64,000 bases of DNA, from the NCBI GenBank assembly GCA_044238605.1, contig JBIICY010000002.1, positions 124,001-188,000 of the forward strand. The letters run 5' to 3'. The stretch comes from UBA10438 sp044238605 (GTDB lineage Bacteria; Bacteroidota; Ignavibacteria; Kapaibacteriales; Kapaibacteriaceae). Each line of letters starts with the position of its first letter. The first letter of the stretch is position 1. The position numbers and the translations under genes are program-made. Shown here piece after piece: positions 18,679 to 26,084 of the stretch. The notes under the pieces are model-generated. The model had not been told where the DNA came from, searched no databases, and saw only the letters and a list, made by a program, of their open reading frames with translations.

Positions 18679-21165
18679 ATGCAGTATTTGGTTGCGATAG
18701 TTCTCGGACTCATGTGTGCGGCTTCGGCTGTGGCACAGCAGATCCGTCCGGCACCTTCTGTTCGTATCTACGGACAACTCCAGAGACTGAAGTCCTTGAC
18801 TTCAGTGCTCTACATTGCAGCGCATCCTGATGATGAAAACACACGCCTGCTTTCCTGGCTTGCCACCGGACGGAACATCAGGACTGGGTACTTGTCGCTT
18901 ACGCGAGGGGACGGTGGACAGAACATCATAGGCTCCGAACAGGGGGCTGCACTTGGTCTTATTCGCACTCACGAGCTGTTAGCGGCTCGGAAATTGGATG
19001 GAGCAGAACAGTTTTTCACACGTGCCGTCGATTTTGGTTTTTCGAAGAATCCGAAAGAGACCCTTAGGCAATGGGACAGTCTTCAGCTGATCGCTGACGT
19101 GGTGCGTGTGATTAGAGAGTTTCGTCCTGATGTTGTGATTTGCAGGTTCCCTAAAGACAGCATGGCAGGGCATGGACAGCACAGCGCATCGGCAATCATC
19201 GCAGAAGAAGCACTCAGATATTGTTACGGCACATCAAGGCTCTCTAAAGAGGGTGTTGAGTATATCGACTCCATACTTCGTGCCTATCCAGTGACCTCCG
19301 GTGAGCAGGTCTGGAAGCCAAAGCGCTTGCTCTTTAATGCGTTTCGGTTTGGCAGCCGCAGCACGATTAAGCCAGGAATGTTCAAGCTTGATGTTGGTCA
19401 GTACGATCCACTTCTGGGAATGGGATATGGCGAATTAGCAGGTATCAGCAGGAGTATTCACAGAAGTCAGGGGGCAGGCACACCGAGCACTCCAGGAATT
19501 CAGCCAGAGTATTTTGAGACATTAGTGGGCGATCCTCCATTACGGTCTCTCTTTGATGGCGTGGATACAACGTGGAACAGGATAGGGAGTCCAGAGATTG
19601 CCGCATTCATAGATTCTGTGATCAAGAAGTTCAATATCCATGCGCCCGAGCGCTCGCTGGATGATCTGCTCAACATACGTGCAAAGATCTTAGACGTTCG
19701 AGATCCGTTCTGGAACCTCCAAAAGCGCAGGGAGATAGACAATGTTATTTACTCTTGCATCGGCTTGTGTGTTGATCTATCTGTACCGCAACCGTTTTTA
19801 GCCTCAGGAGATACCACTCGTGCAACATTGCGCTGTATCACTAGGGCTGGCCGGCCTATTCAGGTGCTGCCTATTGCTCTGCCCGGTGGAGCGATCATCG
19901 ATGGATTTACTTTCTACAGCGATTCGCTGCACATTGCAGATGCGAGATGTATGGTTCCGTTGAATACTTCAGTTACGGAGCCTTACTGGTTAACAAAGGA
20001 GGCGAAGGACGCATTCTTCCAGCTCTCATCAGAGTTCCTGCTTGGAGCCGCTGTATCTGCTCCTGTGCTTGAAGTGCCTATGATCATGACGATAGGGTAC
20101 GAGACCTTTATGCTGTCTGTACCTGTAAGTCACAAGCGGCTCGATCCGCTCAAAGGCGATGTGATTGAAGAGCTGCGCATCGTGCCCGCTGTGAGCATTG
20201 AACCGCTTCAGCGTATTACCTACAGCAGTAATGGAAGTGCGAAAGTATCGGTGCGGCTTCGCGCATACACACATGTACTCTCGGGATCACTATTGATACG
20301 TTCAGCACAGGGCGTTGTCTTTAGAAAGGATGGCATTACTCTTCGGGCAATGACGGATTCCTTGATCACCGTTGATCTCAAGGTATCACAAACCACGGAC
20401 CTTACTGCTGGCATGCAGATTGGGTCGACGCTGTATGATAAGTCTGTTCAGTCGATCAGTTACGACCATTTGCCAGCACTGCAGTACCTCAAGCCGGCAG
20501 AGATTCGCGTGATTGCAGACAAGATTAACATCAGTGCCAAGAGGGTTGCTTTAGTTACCGGAGCTGGAGAATATACTGCGGAGTTTCTCCGTGGTCTTGG
20601 TGTTCTGGTTGATGAGATCAGCGACGAAGAACTGCTGCAGACTGAGCAGCTATTGGCATACGATGCAGTTGTCATGGGGATACGTGCTATCAATACGCGC
20701 AAGAGTATGAAGTATCTCATGCCGTCACTATTGAAGTATGCAGAGCGGGGCGGAACATTGGTGATGCAGTACAACACACTCCAAGACCTTGCCACGACTG
20801 ATATAGCCCCATACCCGCTTACTATTTCTCGCAACCGTGCCACAGAAGAAGATGCCACGGTAACGATCCTACAGCCATCGCATCCTCTGCTCAACACCCC
20901 GAATCTCATCAAGGACACCGATTTTGCAGGCTGGGTCCAAGAGCGCTCATTGTATAATCCCGGACCTTACGACAGCCGTTATCAAGAATTACTCGAAACA
21001 CATGATTCTGGCGAGGGGGCTCAACGCGGAACACTGTTGTATGCCGAGTATGGTAAAGGACACTACATTTATACGTCGCTATCTCTGTTTCGTCAGCTGC
21101 CGGCTGGAGTTACAGGAGGAATGAAGCTGTTTGCAAACCTTGTGAGCATGAAACGCTCACGGTAA
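18679..21165 (+). CDS. Exported PIG-L/LmbE-family deacetylase, long form
   Basis: 828 residues with a signal peptide ending near AVAQ. The PIG-L deacetylase domain occupies about residues 40-300 with AHPDDE at 48-53 and the distal HGQH motif (AGHGQHSASA) that supplies the third zinc ligand. The long C-terminal part contains a beta-rich region and then VALVTGAGEYTAEFLRGLG and GIRAINTRKS, resembling a class I glutamine amidotransferase-like fold. Such long Bacteroidota proteins are predicted GlcNAc-type deacetylases acting on extracellular glycans; the substrate is unknown. It ends 17 bp from a convergent gene. Confidence 0.88.
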   Translation: MQYLVAIVLGLMCAASAVAQQIRPAPSVRIYGQLQRLKSLTSVLYIAAHPDDENTRLLSWLATGRNIRTGYLSLTRGDGGQNIIGSEQGAALGLIRTHELLAARKLDGAEQFFTRAVDFGFSKNPKETLRQWDSLQLIADVVRVIREFRPDVVICRFPKDSMAGHGQHSASAIIAEEALRYCYGTSRLSKEGVEYIDSILRAYPVTSGEQVWKPKRLLFNAFRFGSRSTIKPGMFKLDVGQYDPLLGMGYGELAGISRSIHRSQGAGTPSTPGIQPEYFETLVGDPPLRSLFDGVDTTWNRIGSPEIAAFIDSVIKKFNIHAPERSLDDLLNIRAKILDVRDPFWNLQKRREIDNVIYSCIGLCVDLSVPQPFLASGDTTRATLRCITRAGRPIQVLPIALPGGAIIDGFTFYSDSLHIADARCMVPLNTSVTEPYWLTKEAKDAFFQLSSEFLLGAAVSAPVLEVPMIMTIGYETFMLSVPVSHKRLDPLKGDVIEELRIVPAVSIEPLQRITYSSNGSAKVSVRLRAYTHVLSGSLLIRSAQGVVFRKDGITLRAMTDSLITVDLKVSQTTDLTAGMQIGSTLYDKSVQSISYDHLPALQYLKPAEIRVIADKINISAKRVALVTGAGEYTAEFLRGLGVLVDEISDEELLQTEQLLAYDAVVMGIRAINTRKSMKYLMPSLLKYAERGGTLVMQYNTLQDLATTDIAPYPLTISRNRATEEDATVTILQPSHPLLNTPNLIKDTDFAGWVQERSLYNPGPYDSRYQELLETHDSGEGAQRGTLLYAEYGKGHYIYTSLSLFRQLPAGVTGGMKLFANLVSMKRSR

Positions 21166-21182
21166 GAGTTGCTCTAGATTCC

Positions 21183-21419
21183 TCAGTCATACATACGCGA
21201 GAGCATCCATCCCTGGATGTTGCTGTGATAGATCTCCATTACACCCGACGATGTGATCAGCAGGATGTAGCCACGTTGTTCATCCTTTCCCCACCATGGG
21301 CCGCGGCTGTTCCATGTATCGATGATCTGCTCGATAGTATACGTACCACTTCGCCAACAGATCATGTACGGGCGCATATCACGGTAAGCAACGTCGATAG
21401 ATTCTTGAATGAGTTTCAT
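21183..21419 (-). CDS. DUF6504-like small protein of the mutasome cluster
   Basis: 78 residues. The pattern CWRSGTYTIEQIIDTW, then GPWWGKDEQRGYILL, then SGVMEIYHSN and WMLSRMYD matches the small proteins annotated DUF6504, which in other bacteria sit next to imuB/dnaE2 genes. Its start overlaps the stop of the ImuB-like gene (ATGA, 21416-21419), so the two are translationally coupled. Function unknown; a DNA-polymerase accessory role is inferred only from neighbourhood. The family call is from memory of the motif and needs a profile search. Confidence 0.65.
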   Translation of the reverse strand: MKLIQESIDVAYRDMRPYMICWRSGTYTIEQIIDTWNSRGPWWGKDEQRGYILLITSSGVMEIYHSNIQGWMLSRMYD

Positions 21420-22399
21420 CTGCCTTGACCTTGCTGCATAGATGCGTCAATTGCACCACCTTGCGCAAGCGGCACGCATTTTCCAAAGTCTTCAGGGATC
21501 ACTGACCACGGATTTTCTATTACAACTTTGCGCATCACATGGCCGTATCGCGGTAGCAGTATCCGCAGCACATTCTCAGCATCTGCTGAGGGTGAGAACA
21601 TCAACGTCTGTTCTGCAGCTGGCGTTGCAAGAGATGCATAGCGCACCTGTAAACCCCACCACGGCCTTGCACCAGTGAGGAGTTCTCGTGTAAGTGCCTG
21701 TAGGTGTGTTAGGAGCTGTCGTAGGGCGTTGGTGCCAGATCGAAGGATACGCTCACGTGTAGACGTAGGCTTGTCTGCTCTGTCCAAGGAAGCAACTTCA
21801 ACACGCCATGTATACTGCGAAGCAAGAAGCACGCATGCCTGACGTGCGCACCGCTCCAGCGATTCCATGATAGGTCCGGGCTCGCGCAAAGCATCATCAT
21901 ATCGCTCCCGCACAACAACGGAAGCAGCCGGCACGTGCATAGGTAAAGGAGAGTCGTCATGCTGGTGCAGAAAATGGTAGAGATTTCTGCCTCGGATGCC
22001 GAATTGCGCCTGAAGATGCTGTCGTGTCAGCTGACGTAGTGTACTAACTGTATCAAGTCCAAACAGCGACAACCGCTCGATATCATGTCTATCGAGCTCA
22101 AGTTCCTTGATATGAAGCAGCGCTGATGAAGGTACATTATCTGCGCCGTCATGTACATCTACACGACCAGGTACTGCAACACAAGACTGCAGGAGGGCAT
22201 CATGACGAGTATTGGATATCGCCGCTTGAAGGCGGTGTTCTGATACCAAAAGGCGCAGGTTGTGGATGTCGTCGAGTCCGCAGTATATCCTGCCACGTAC
22301 CGGCAGACTGATCAACGGAGTACACGTATGAATCTGCTCTACAACAGAATCAAAGTAGGCGTCTGTATACAAACCGTATAATTGCATCGACATTATCAT
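21416..22399 (-). CDS. Truncated Y-family polymerase relative (ImuB/UmuC-like) lacking a palm
   Basis: 327 residues, against about 420-550 for UmuC or ImuB. Residues 10-22 (LYTDAYFDSVVEQ) align with Y-family motif I DxDxFFASVEQ, with the first catalytic Asp replaced by Tyr. The second catalytic motif SxDE is not visible, and only about 85 residues separate motif I from the HhH segment (DIERLSLFGLDTVSTLRQL, 106-124). A little-finger-like region follows, then EQTLMF (263-268), resembling a beta-clamp-binding motif, and ENPWSVIPEDF, which resembles ImuB C-termini. It is expected to be catalytically dead and to act as an adaptor, perhaps between clamp and DnaE2. It follows the HTH-UmuD gene and has its own promoter and operator. 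Confidence 0.7.
   Translation of the reverse strand: MIMSMQLYGLYTDAYFDSVVEQIHTCTPLISLPVRGRIYCGLDDIHNLRLLVSEHRLQAAISNTRHDALLQSCVAVPGRVDVHDGADNVPSSALLHIKELELDRHDIERLSLFGLDTVSTLRQLTRQHLQAQFGIRGRNLYHFLHQHDDSPLPMHVPAASVVVRERYDDALREPGPIMESLERCARQACVLLASQYTWRVEVASLDRADKPTSTRERILRSGTNALRQLLTHLQALTRELLTGARPWWGLQVRYASLATPAAEQTLMFSPSADAENVLRILLPRYGHVMRKVVIENPWSVIPEDFGKCVPLAQGGAIDASMQQGQGR
22366..22380. promoter_or_regulatory. Inverted repeat TATAC-N5-GTATA inside imuB-like 5' coding region
   Basis: TATACAAACCGTATA is a perfect 5+5 inverted repeat. It lies 20-34 bp into the ImuB-like coding sequence and 27 bp from an identical-architecture repeat over the promoter. Possible second operator for co-operative binding. 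Confidence 0.5.
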
Positions 22400-22403
22400 G
22401 GTG

Positions 22404-22422
22404 CAATTATACGAAATGTATA
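22404..22422 (-). promoter_or_regulatory. Promoter and operator of the ImuB-like gene
   Basis: On the minus strand TATACATTTCGTATA (22422-22408) is a perfect TATAC-N5-GTATA repeat. It overlaps TATAATTG (22411-22404), a near match to the -7 motif TAnnTTTG. CACC and the ATG at 22399 follow directly, so the transcript would be almost leaderless and blocked by protein bound at the repeat. Confidence 0.55.
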
Positions 22423-22426
22423 GATT

Positions 22427-23194
22427 CTAGAGCTGCTTAATACAATTGCGTACTACGCCAACAATCGTAAAGTCCATTTCGGCAGTGATAGCGATGTCTT
22501 TGTACCTGCGATTCTCAGCACGTAACACTGGGCGGCCATCTACCTGTAGATATCTTTTGACAGTAAGCTCGCCATATACCTTAGCAATGACAATTTGTCC
22601 AGCCCTAGGCTGCACAGCACAATCAACAATCAATGTATCGCCGTCGCTGATGCCAGCATCTGTCATCGAATCACCAACTACTCGTATAAAATACGTGCTC
22701 TCCGGGTGCTCGAGCAGCATGTCTGCCAGATCGATTTCGCGTTCGATTGTATCATCCGACGCTGTCGGCAATCCTGCGCTAACTCCTATTGCTAGCATTG
22801 GGATACGGTGCTTGCTTGAGCCTTTTTCACGACGTGCCGGTGCGATAACCTCAGGCGAATGGTGCTTTAACTCTTCAATAAGATTCTTCATCCCAGCGAT
22901 ATGCTCTTCGAGACGTTCCATAAGAGACTTCTTGCCGTTTACTGATGAATCATTTCCTGTGTAGGCAGGTAGAAGTGGGGAGCCGTAACCCGTTAGGAGC
23001 CAGCCGGAGGAGATCCCGTAGCGCTTTTCTAGTGTTGCTAGAACGTTTTGTGGTACAGAGGTACGTCCAGACTCCCACGAATACACCGTAGGTACTTTCA
23101 CGTCCATGATCTTTGCGTATTCTTGAACGCTCAATTTCAACATAGATTCCCGAATTTGGCGATGTCGAACTCCGAGCTGCACGCGGGTTGGCAT
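22427..23194 (-). CDS. HTH-UmuD fusion: XRE/S24 self-cleaving repressor
   Basis: 255 residues from the ATG at 23194, chosen because AGGAGA sits 6 bp upstream; an ATG at 23242 has no such site. Residues 20-70 form an XRE-type HTH (LSVQEYAKIMDVKVPTVYSW). A linker of about 60 residues leads to an S24 domain very similar to UmuD: cleavage site A140-G141 in GVSAGLPTASDD, catalytic Ser176 in GDSMTDAGI and Lys213 in GELTVKRY. RecA-stimulated cleavage would detach the HTH from an UmuD'-like fragment. It is followed by the ImuB-like and DUF6504 genes, and is thus in the place of umuD before umuC. It is the best candidate to bind TATAC-N5-GTATA. LexA proper has a winged helix, so this is not LexA. Confidence 0.85.
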   Translation of the reverse strand: MPTRVQLGVRHRQIRESMLKLSVQEYAKIMDVKVPTVYSWESGRTSVPQNVLATLEKRYGISSGWLLTGYGSPLLPAYTGNDSSVNGKKSLMERLEEHIAGMKNLIEELKHHSPEVIAPARREKGSSKHRIPMLAIGVSAGLPTASDDTIEREIDLADMLLEHPESTYFIRVVGDSMTDAGISDGDTLIVDCAVQPRAGQIVIAKVYGELTVKRYLQVDGRPVLRAENRRYKDIAITAEMDFTIVGVVRNCIKQL

Positions 23195-23212
23195 ATGGTC
23201 TCCTGTTAAAAG

Positions 23213-23833
23213 ATGTGGACAATTTACAATATGTCGATGCAATTGACAATACCAGATGCAGAAATTCTTCTCTATGAGGGAAGCAGTTCACCGTTGATGG
23301 GAACCGACTATTTTAACGCTCTGCTGAACGAGATTCCATGGCGCGAGGAAACGATCACGCTCTTCGGTAAAACGCATCTGCAACCACGCATGCTTGAGTT
23401 TCTCGGCGACCAGGGGATAGCATACACGTATTCGAAGAAGCTCTACAGAGCTGTACCCTGGACGGAGACACTCCTACATCTTCGCGGCATCGCCGAGCAA
23501 GTTGCGCAAGCCCCCTTCAATTCGGTGCTGGCTAATTACTATCGCAACGAGCGCGACAGTATGGGAATGCATGCCGATGATGAACCCGAGCTAGGGAAGC
23601 AGCCCACGATCCTATCGATGAGTTTTGGTACAACGAGGACATTTGTACTGCGACATAGGACTCGGCGCGATGTTCCCGTGATACGCATACCACTTCATTC
23701 CGAGAGCATCCTTGTGATGAAAGGGGCTACTCAGCAACATTGGCTGCATGGGATAGAAAAGAAAACGCGGGCTCATGGCCCGCGCATTAATCTTACGTTT
23801 CGGTGTATTCAGAAGCTGACGCCACCAACATGA
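23213..23833 (+). CDS. alkB: AlkB-type 2-oxoglutarate/Fe(II) DNA dealkylase
   Basis: 206 residues from the ATG at 23213; ATGs at 23231 and 23237 are also possible. The catalytic facial triad is H120-x-D122 (MGMHADDE) and H179 (HWLHGIE). 2-oxoglutarate contacts are R191 and R197 (RINLTFR), and FNSVLANYYRNERDSMG is the classic AlkB nucleotide-recognition stretch. It oxidatively removes 1-methyladenine and 3-methylcytosine lesions. It is divergent from the HTH-UmuD gene with only 18-36 bp between starts, so the repressor probably controls both. Its 3' end contains the terminator of convergent nuoE. Confidence 0.92.
   Translation: MWTIYNMSMQLTIPDAEILLYEGSSSPLMGTDYFNALLNEIPWREETITLFGKTHLQPRMLEFLGDQGIAYTYSKKLYRAVPWTETLLHLRGIAEQVAQAPFNSVLANYYRNERDSMGMHADDEPELGKQPTILSMSFGTTRTFVLRHRTRRDVPVIRIPLHSESILVMKGATQQHWLHGIEKKTRAHGPRINLTFRCIQKLTPPT
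23757..23784 (-). terminator. Rho-independent terminator of nuoE inside alkB
   Basis: On the minus strand a 7-bp stem CGCGGGC/GCCCGCG (23784-23778 and 23772-23766) with a 5-nt loop is followed by TTTTCTTTTC. It begins 65 bp after the nuoE stop and lies wholly within the last codons of alkB on the other strand. Confidence 0.7.
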
Positions 23834-23848
23834 GGTAATTACGTCGTA

Positions 23849-24322
23849 CTATCTACAAGCATCCAGAACTGCATCGAACTGCTGCTGAGTACAGTTTTCG
23901 TAGAACGTTTCATTGACTGCGATCATTGGTGCGCCACCGCATGCCCCCATGCATTCAACCTCTTCTAACGAGAACTTACCGTCTGCTGTTGCCTGGTTAT
24001 GACCAATACCTAAACGTTCCTTTGCCTGCTTGTACAGTGATTCTCCACCACGTAGCATGCAGCTTACGTTTGTACAAACCTGAACATGATGACGTCCCAT
24101 GGGCTTTTTAAAGTACATCGTGTAAAACGATGCAACGCCCAGGACATGTGCATAGGGAAGCTCCATCACGTTGGCTACTTCCTTCATGACGTCTTCGGAC
24201 AACCAGCCCCATTTTTTCTGCGCCATCCAAAGAACTGGCATGATAGCAGCTTTTGGTTCAGGATACTTCGCCTTGAGGGCGCTTATCGACGATAGTTCGT
24301 CTGCGGAGAATGTAGTACTCAT
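23849..24322 (-). CDS. nuoE: NADH-quinone oxidoreductase subunit NuoE-like
   Basis: 157 residues of the thioredoxin-like 2Fe-2S family. The helical N-terminal half includes KKWGWLSEDVMKEVANVM and LPYAHVLGVASFYTMY. The cluster cysteines are C83 and C88 (CTNVSC) and C124 and C128 (ECMGACGGAP). In complex I it hosts centre N1a next to NuoF. No other nuo gene is in the window, so it could serve complex I encoded elsewhere or another NAD(P)-linked dehydrogenase/hydrogenase. It has its own strong-looking promoter in which the -7 element ends 5 bases before ATG. Confidence 0.92.
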   Translation of the reverse strand: MSTTFSADELSSISALKAKYPEPKAAIMPVLWMAQKKWGWLSEDVMKEVANVMELPYAHVLGVASFYTMYFKKPMGRHHVQVCTNVSCMLRGGESLYKQAKERLGIGHNQATADGKFSLEEVECMGACGGAPMIAVNETFYENCTQQQFDAVLDACR

Positions 24323-24327
24323 GGCAA

Positions 24328-24360
24328 CAAAAATACAGATTATCTGAGTCGCTTGACAAA
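24328..24360 (-). promoter_or_regulatory. nuoE promoter, Bacteroidota -33/-7 type, leaderless
   Basis: Minus strand TTTG (24360-24357), a 21-bp spacer, then TATTTTTG (24335-24328), the textbook TTTG-N19to23-TAnnTTTG arrangement. TTGCC then ATG (24322) follow, so transcription should begin about at the start codon. The promoter overlaps the 3' end of hpnD. Confidence 0.65.
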
Positions 24361-25230
24361 CAGTTTTGATCCAAGCCAGATACGGAGTGCAGTGATCACT
24401 TTATGGAGGGTATTGACCCTGATTTTTTTTTCGTAGATGTTGAAATTGTTGAGCTCGATCTTATCAAGTAAGCGATAGTAGATCGCATCCATAATCTCGG
24501 CCGCAACCATTGTTAGGCGTTCATCCGGCCGCAATAGGGCACGTGCATGATGGTAGTATTCCCGAGCACGCTTCGACTGATACTCCATCATGGAGATAAA
24601 GCGCTCATCGTACACTTCATTACGGATGTCTTCTTCGGTAAGCTTAAATCGTTCCAGGTCTTCTCGGGGGATGTAGATATATCCGCGGTCTTTATCTGTC
24701 TTCACATCCCGCAGAATATTCGTCAACTGCAGAGCATAACCAAGGTGAATCGCGTACTGCCTCGTTTGTTCGTGCTTGTAACCGAATATCTCGATACTGA
24801 TCAGCCCAACGACAGACGCCACCGAATAACAGTATTCCTTAAGATCTGCAAATGTTGCATAACGCTGTTGCACTAGGTCGCGCTCGCAACCATCGATAAG
24901 GGTTAAGAAGTACTGCTTTGGTATGCTGAATCGACGTATCACCGCGCCCAAGGCAGAAACCGCCGCACTTGCATCTGCGCTAGGGTCGTACATAGCCTCT
25001 ATCTGTGTACGCCACCAATTCAGTCTCTGACGTTTCTCGCTGATCACATCAGGCTCGTTAGAGGGGTTTTCATCAACGATATCGTCGATCCTGCGTGCAA
25101 ATGCATAGACGGTGCGAATTGCATCCCGTTCCTCGCGAGGAAGAAAACCGAACGAATAGTGAAACGACGTGCTGCCCTGAGTTGAAAAACTCAGTTCGTC
25201 TTCCGATTCCGCATAGACGTGATGAGGCAT
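24340..25230 (-). CDS. hpnD: Presqualene diphosphate synthase HpnD-like (trans-prenyl synthase)
   Basis: 296 residues of the squalene/phytoene synthase family. The first Asp-rich motif is RRIDDIVDE and the second is NILRDVKTDKDRGYIYIP. The FHYSFGFLPREERDAIRTVY opening and the adjacent hpnC point to HpnD, which joins two farnesyl diphosphates to presqualene diphosphate. CrtB (phytoene synthase) is the main alternative, given a lycopene cyclase at 6865. It carries a run of nine T near 24423-24431 (A9 in the coding strand, Glu-Lys-Lys-Ile). It follows hpnC by 12 bp. Confidence 0.8.
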   Translation of the reverse strand: MPHHVYAESEDELSFSTQGSTSFHYSFGFLPREERDAIRTVYAFARRIDDIVDENPSNEPDVISEKRQRLNWWRTQIEAMYDPSADASAAVSALGAVIRRFSIPKQYFLTLIDGCERDLVQQRYATFADLKEYCYSVASVVGLISIEIFGYKHEQTRQYAIHLGYALQLTNILRDVKTDKDRGYIYIPREDLERFKLTEEDIRNEVYDERFISMMEYQSKRAREYYHHARALLRPDERLTMVAAEIMDAIYYRLLDKIELNNFNIYEKKIRVNTLHKVITALRIWLGSKLFVKRLR

Positions 25231-25242
25231 ACGTGCAAGTTA

Positions 25243-26007
25243 CTATCTGAAGCGGAACAGTTGCATAACGAGCGACAATACCGTTAACGTAGGACGAATC
25301 ATTCTATCAGATCGACTGGCACACAGATCCAGCATAGTCCGTCCTCCATGGATGATTGCCCATAACTCGATTCGTATACGCCACGATGCTGCGTGATGAA
25401 CTACACCAGCCCCCTCCTTGAATAACAAACTCGTCCTGCGGATGATCTCTTGATCGGGAAGGGGCAAGTAGTTCCGTTGTCGTCCAAGATCGACAGAGAT
25501 ATCCTGAAGAAAGTTCGTGATCTGCAGCGCGGTACAAACACTGTTCGATGCCCTGATTGCTTGCTCACTTGGCTCTCTACCGTTATGATCAAGACGAAGA
25601 AACAACTCACCAATCGGATTAGCAGAATTATTGCAATACGTCAGTACGTCATCCCATGACACAGGGGGTGTAAAGCAGGAATCCGCTACAAATGCATCGA
25701 TTAGCCTGTCAAACAATGAAAGGGGCAGCTTGCATGTTGTGATGGTGTGATCGAGTGCTACTTGGATTGGATCATCAAACGACGGAGTGCGAAGTGCGGC
25801 ACGGAGCTTTTCCAACTGCTCTATTCGTGCAGTAGCAGGGAGAGATCCTTCATCTGCAATGTCGTCAGCAGCGCGTGCGAACGCATAGATGGCATACAGG
25901 TGATCGCGCATATGCTTCGGGACGAGAAACGAAGCAACTGGGAAGTTCTCGTAATGGTCCTTCGCTATTCTTCTACAGTGCGCGTATGCTTGTGTGGTGG
26001 AGATCAC
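25243..26007 (-). CDS. hpnC: Hydroxysqualene synthase HpnC-like
   Basis: 254 residues, second member of the squalene/phytoene synthase family, with the HpnC-type opening AYAHCRRIAKDHYENFPVAS and LVPKHMRDHLYAIYAFAR. The Asp motifs are AADDIADE and NFLQDISVDLGRQRNYLP. In the three-enzyme HpnCDE route it hydrates presqualene diphosphate to hydroxysqualene, which HpnE reduces to squalene. HpnE is not found in the window. The pair hpnC-hpnD is translated 12 bp apart and is the strongest argument for both names. Confidence 0.82.
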   Translation of the reverse strand: MISTTQAYAHCRRIAKDHYENFPVASFLVPKHMRDHLYAIYAFARAADDIADEGSLPATARIEQLEKLRAALRTPSFDDPIQVALDHTITTCKLPLSLFDRLIDAFVADSCFTPPVSWDDVLTYCNNSANPIGELFLRLDHNGREPSEQAIRASNSVCTALQITNFLQDISVDLGRQRNYLPLPDQEIIRRTSLLFKEGAGVVHHAASWRIRIELWAIIHGGRTMLDLCASRSDRMIRPTLTVLSLVMQLFRFR

Positions 26008-26030
26008 GGGTATGGGGTAGGTCTAAATGA

Positions 26031-26063
26031 AACGTCCTCATGCTCAATGAACATGAGGACGTT
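26031..26063 (-). terminator. Hairpin terminator downstream of ppiD
   Basis: AACGTCCTCATG (26031-26042) and CATGAGGACGTT (26052-26063) form a perfect 12-bp stem with a 9-nt loop. It begins 22 bp beyond the ppiD stop. The following minus-strand sequence TCATTTAG is only weakly T-rich, so it may act with Rho or simply stabilise the 3' end. Confidence 0.65.
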
Positions 26064-26084
26064 GATTAGCATAGCAGGGGATAC

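Noticed and set aside
21201..21222. Hairpin CATCCA/TGGATG near the PIG-L and DUF6504 gene ends as terminator
   Set aside because: Only a 6-bp stem with no T-run on either strand, and inside the DUF6504 coding region.
22446..22964. A 172-codon + strand frame opposite the HTH-UmuD gene
   Set aside because: Antisense shadow of a clearly coding S24 domain.
22427..23194. Calling the S24 protein LexA
   Set aside because: The N-terminus is an XRE-type HTH and the protease half resembles UmuD; LexA has a winged helix and a different hinge.
23195..23242. Upstream ATG at 23242 for the HTH-UmuD repressor
   Set aside because: It lacks a ribosome site and overlaps alkB; AGGAGA directly precedes the ATG at 23194.
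24421..24432. Run of nine T in hpnD as a phase-variable tract
   Set aside because: It encodes Glu-Lys-Lys-Ile in a conserved frame and is only nine bases; slippage is possible but nothing else supports phase variation.
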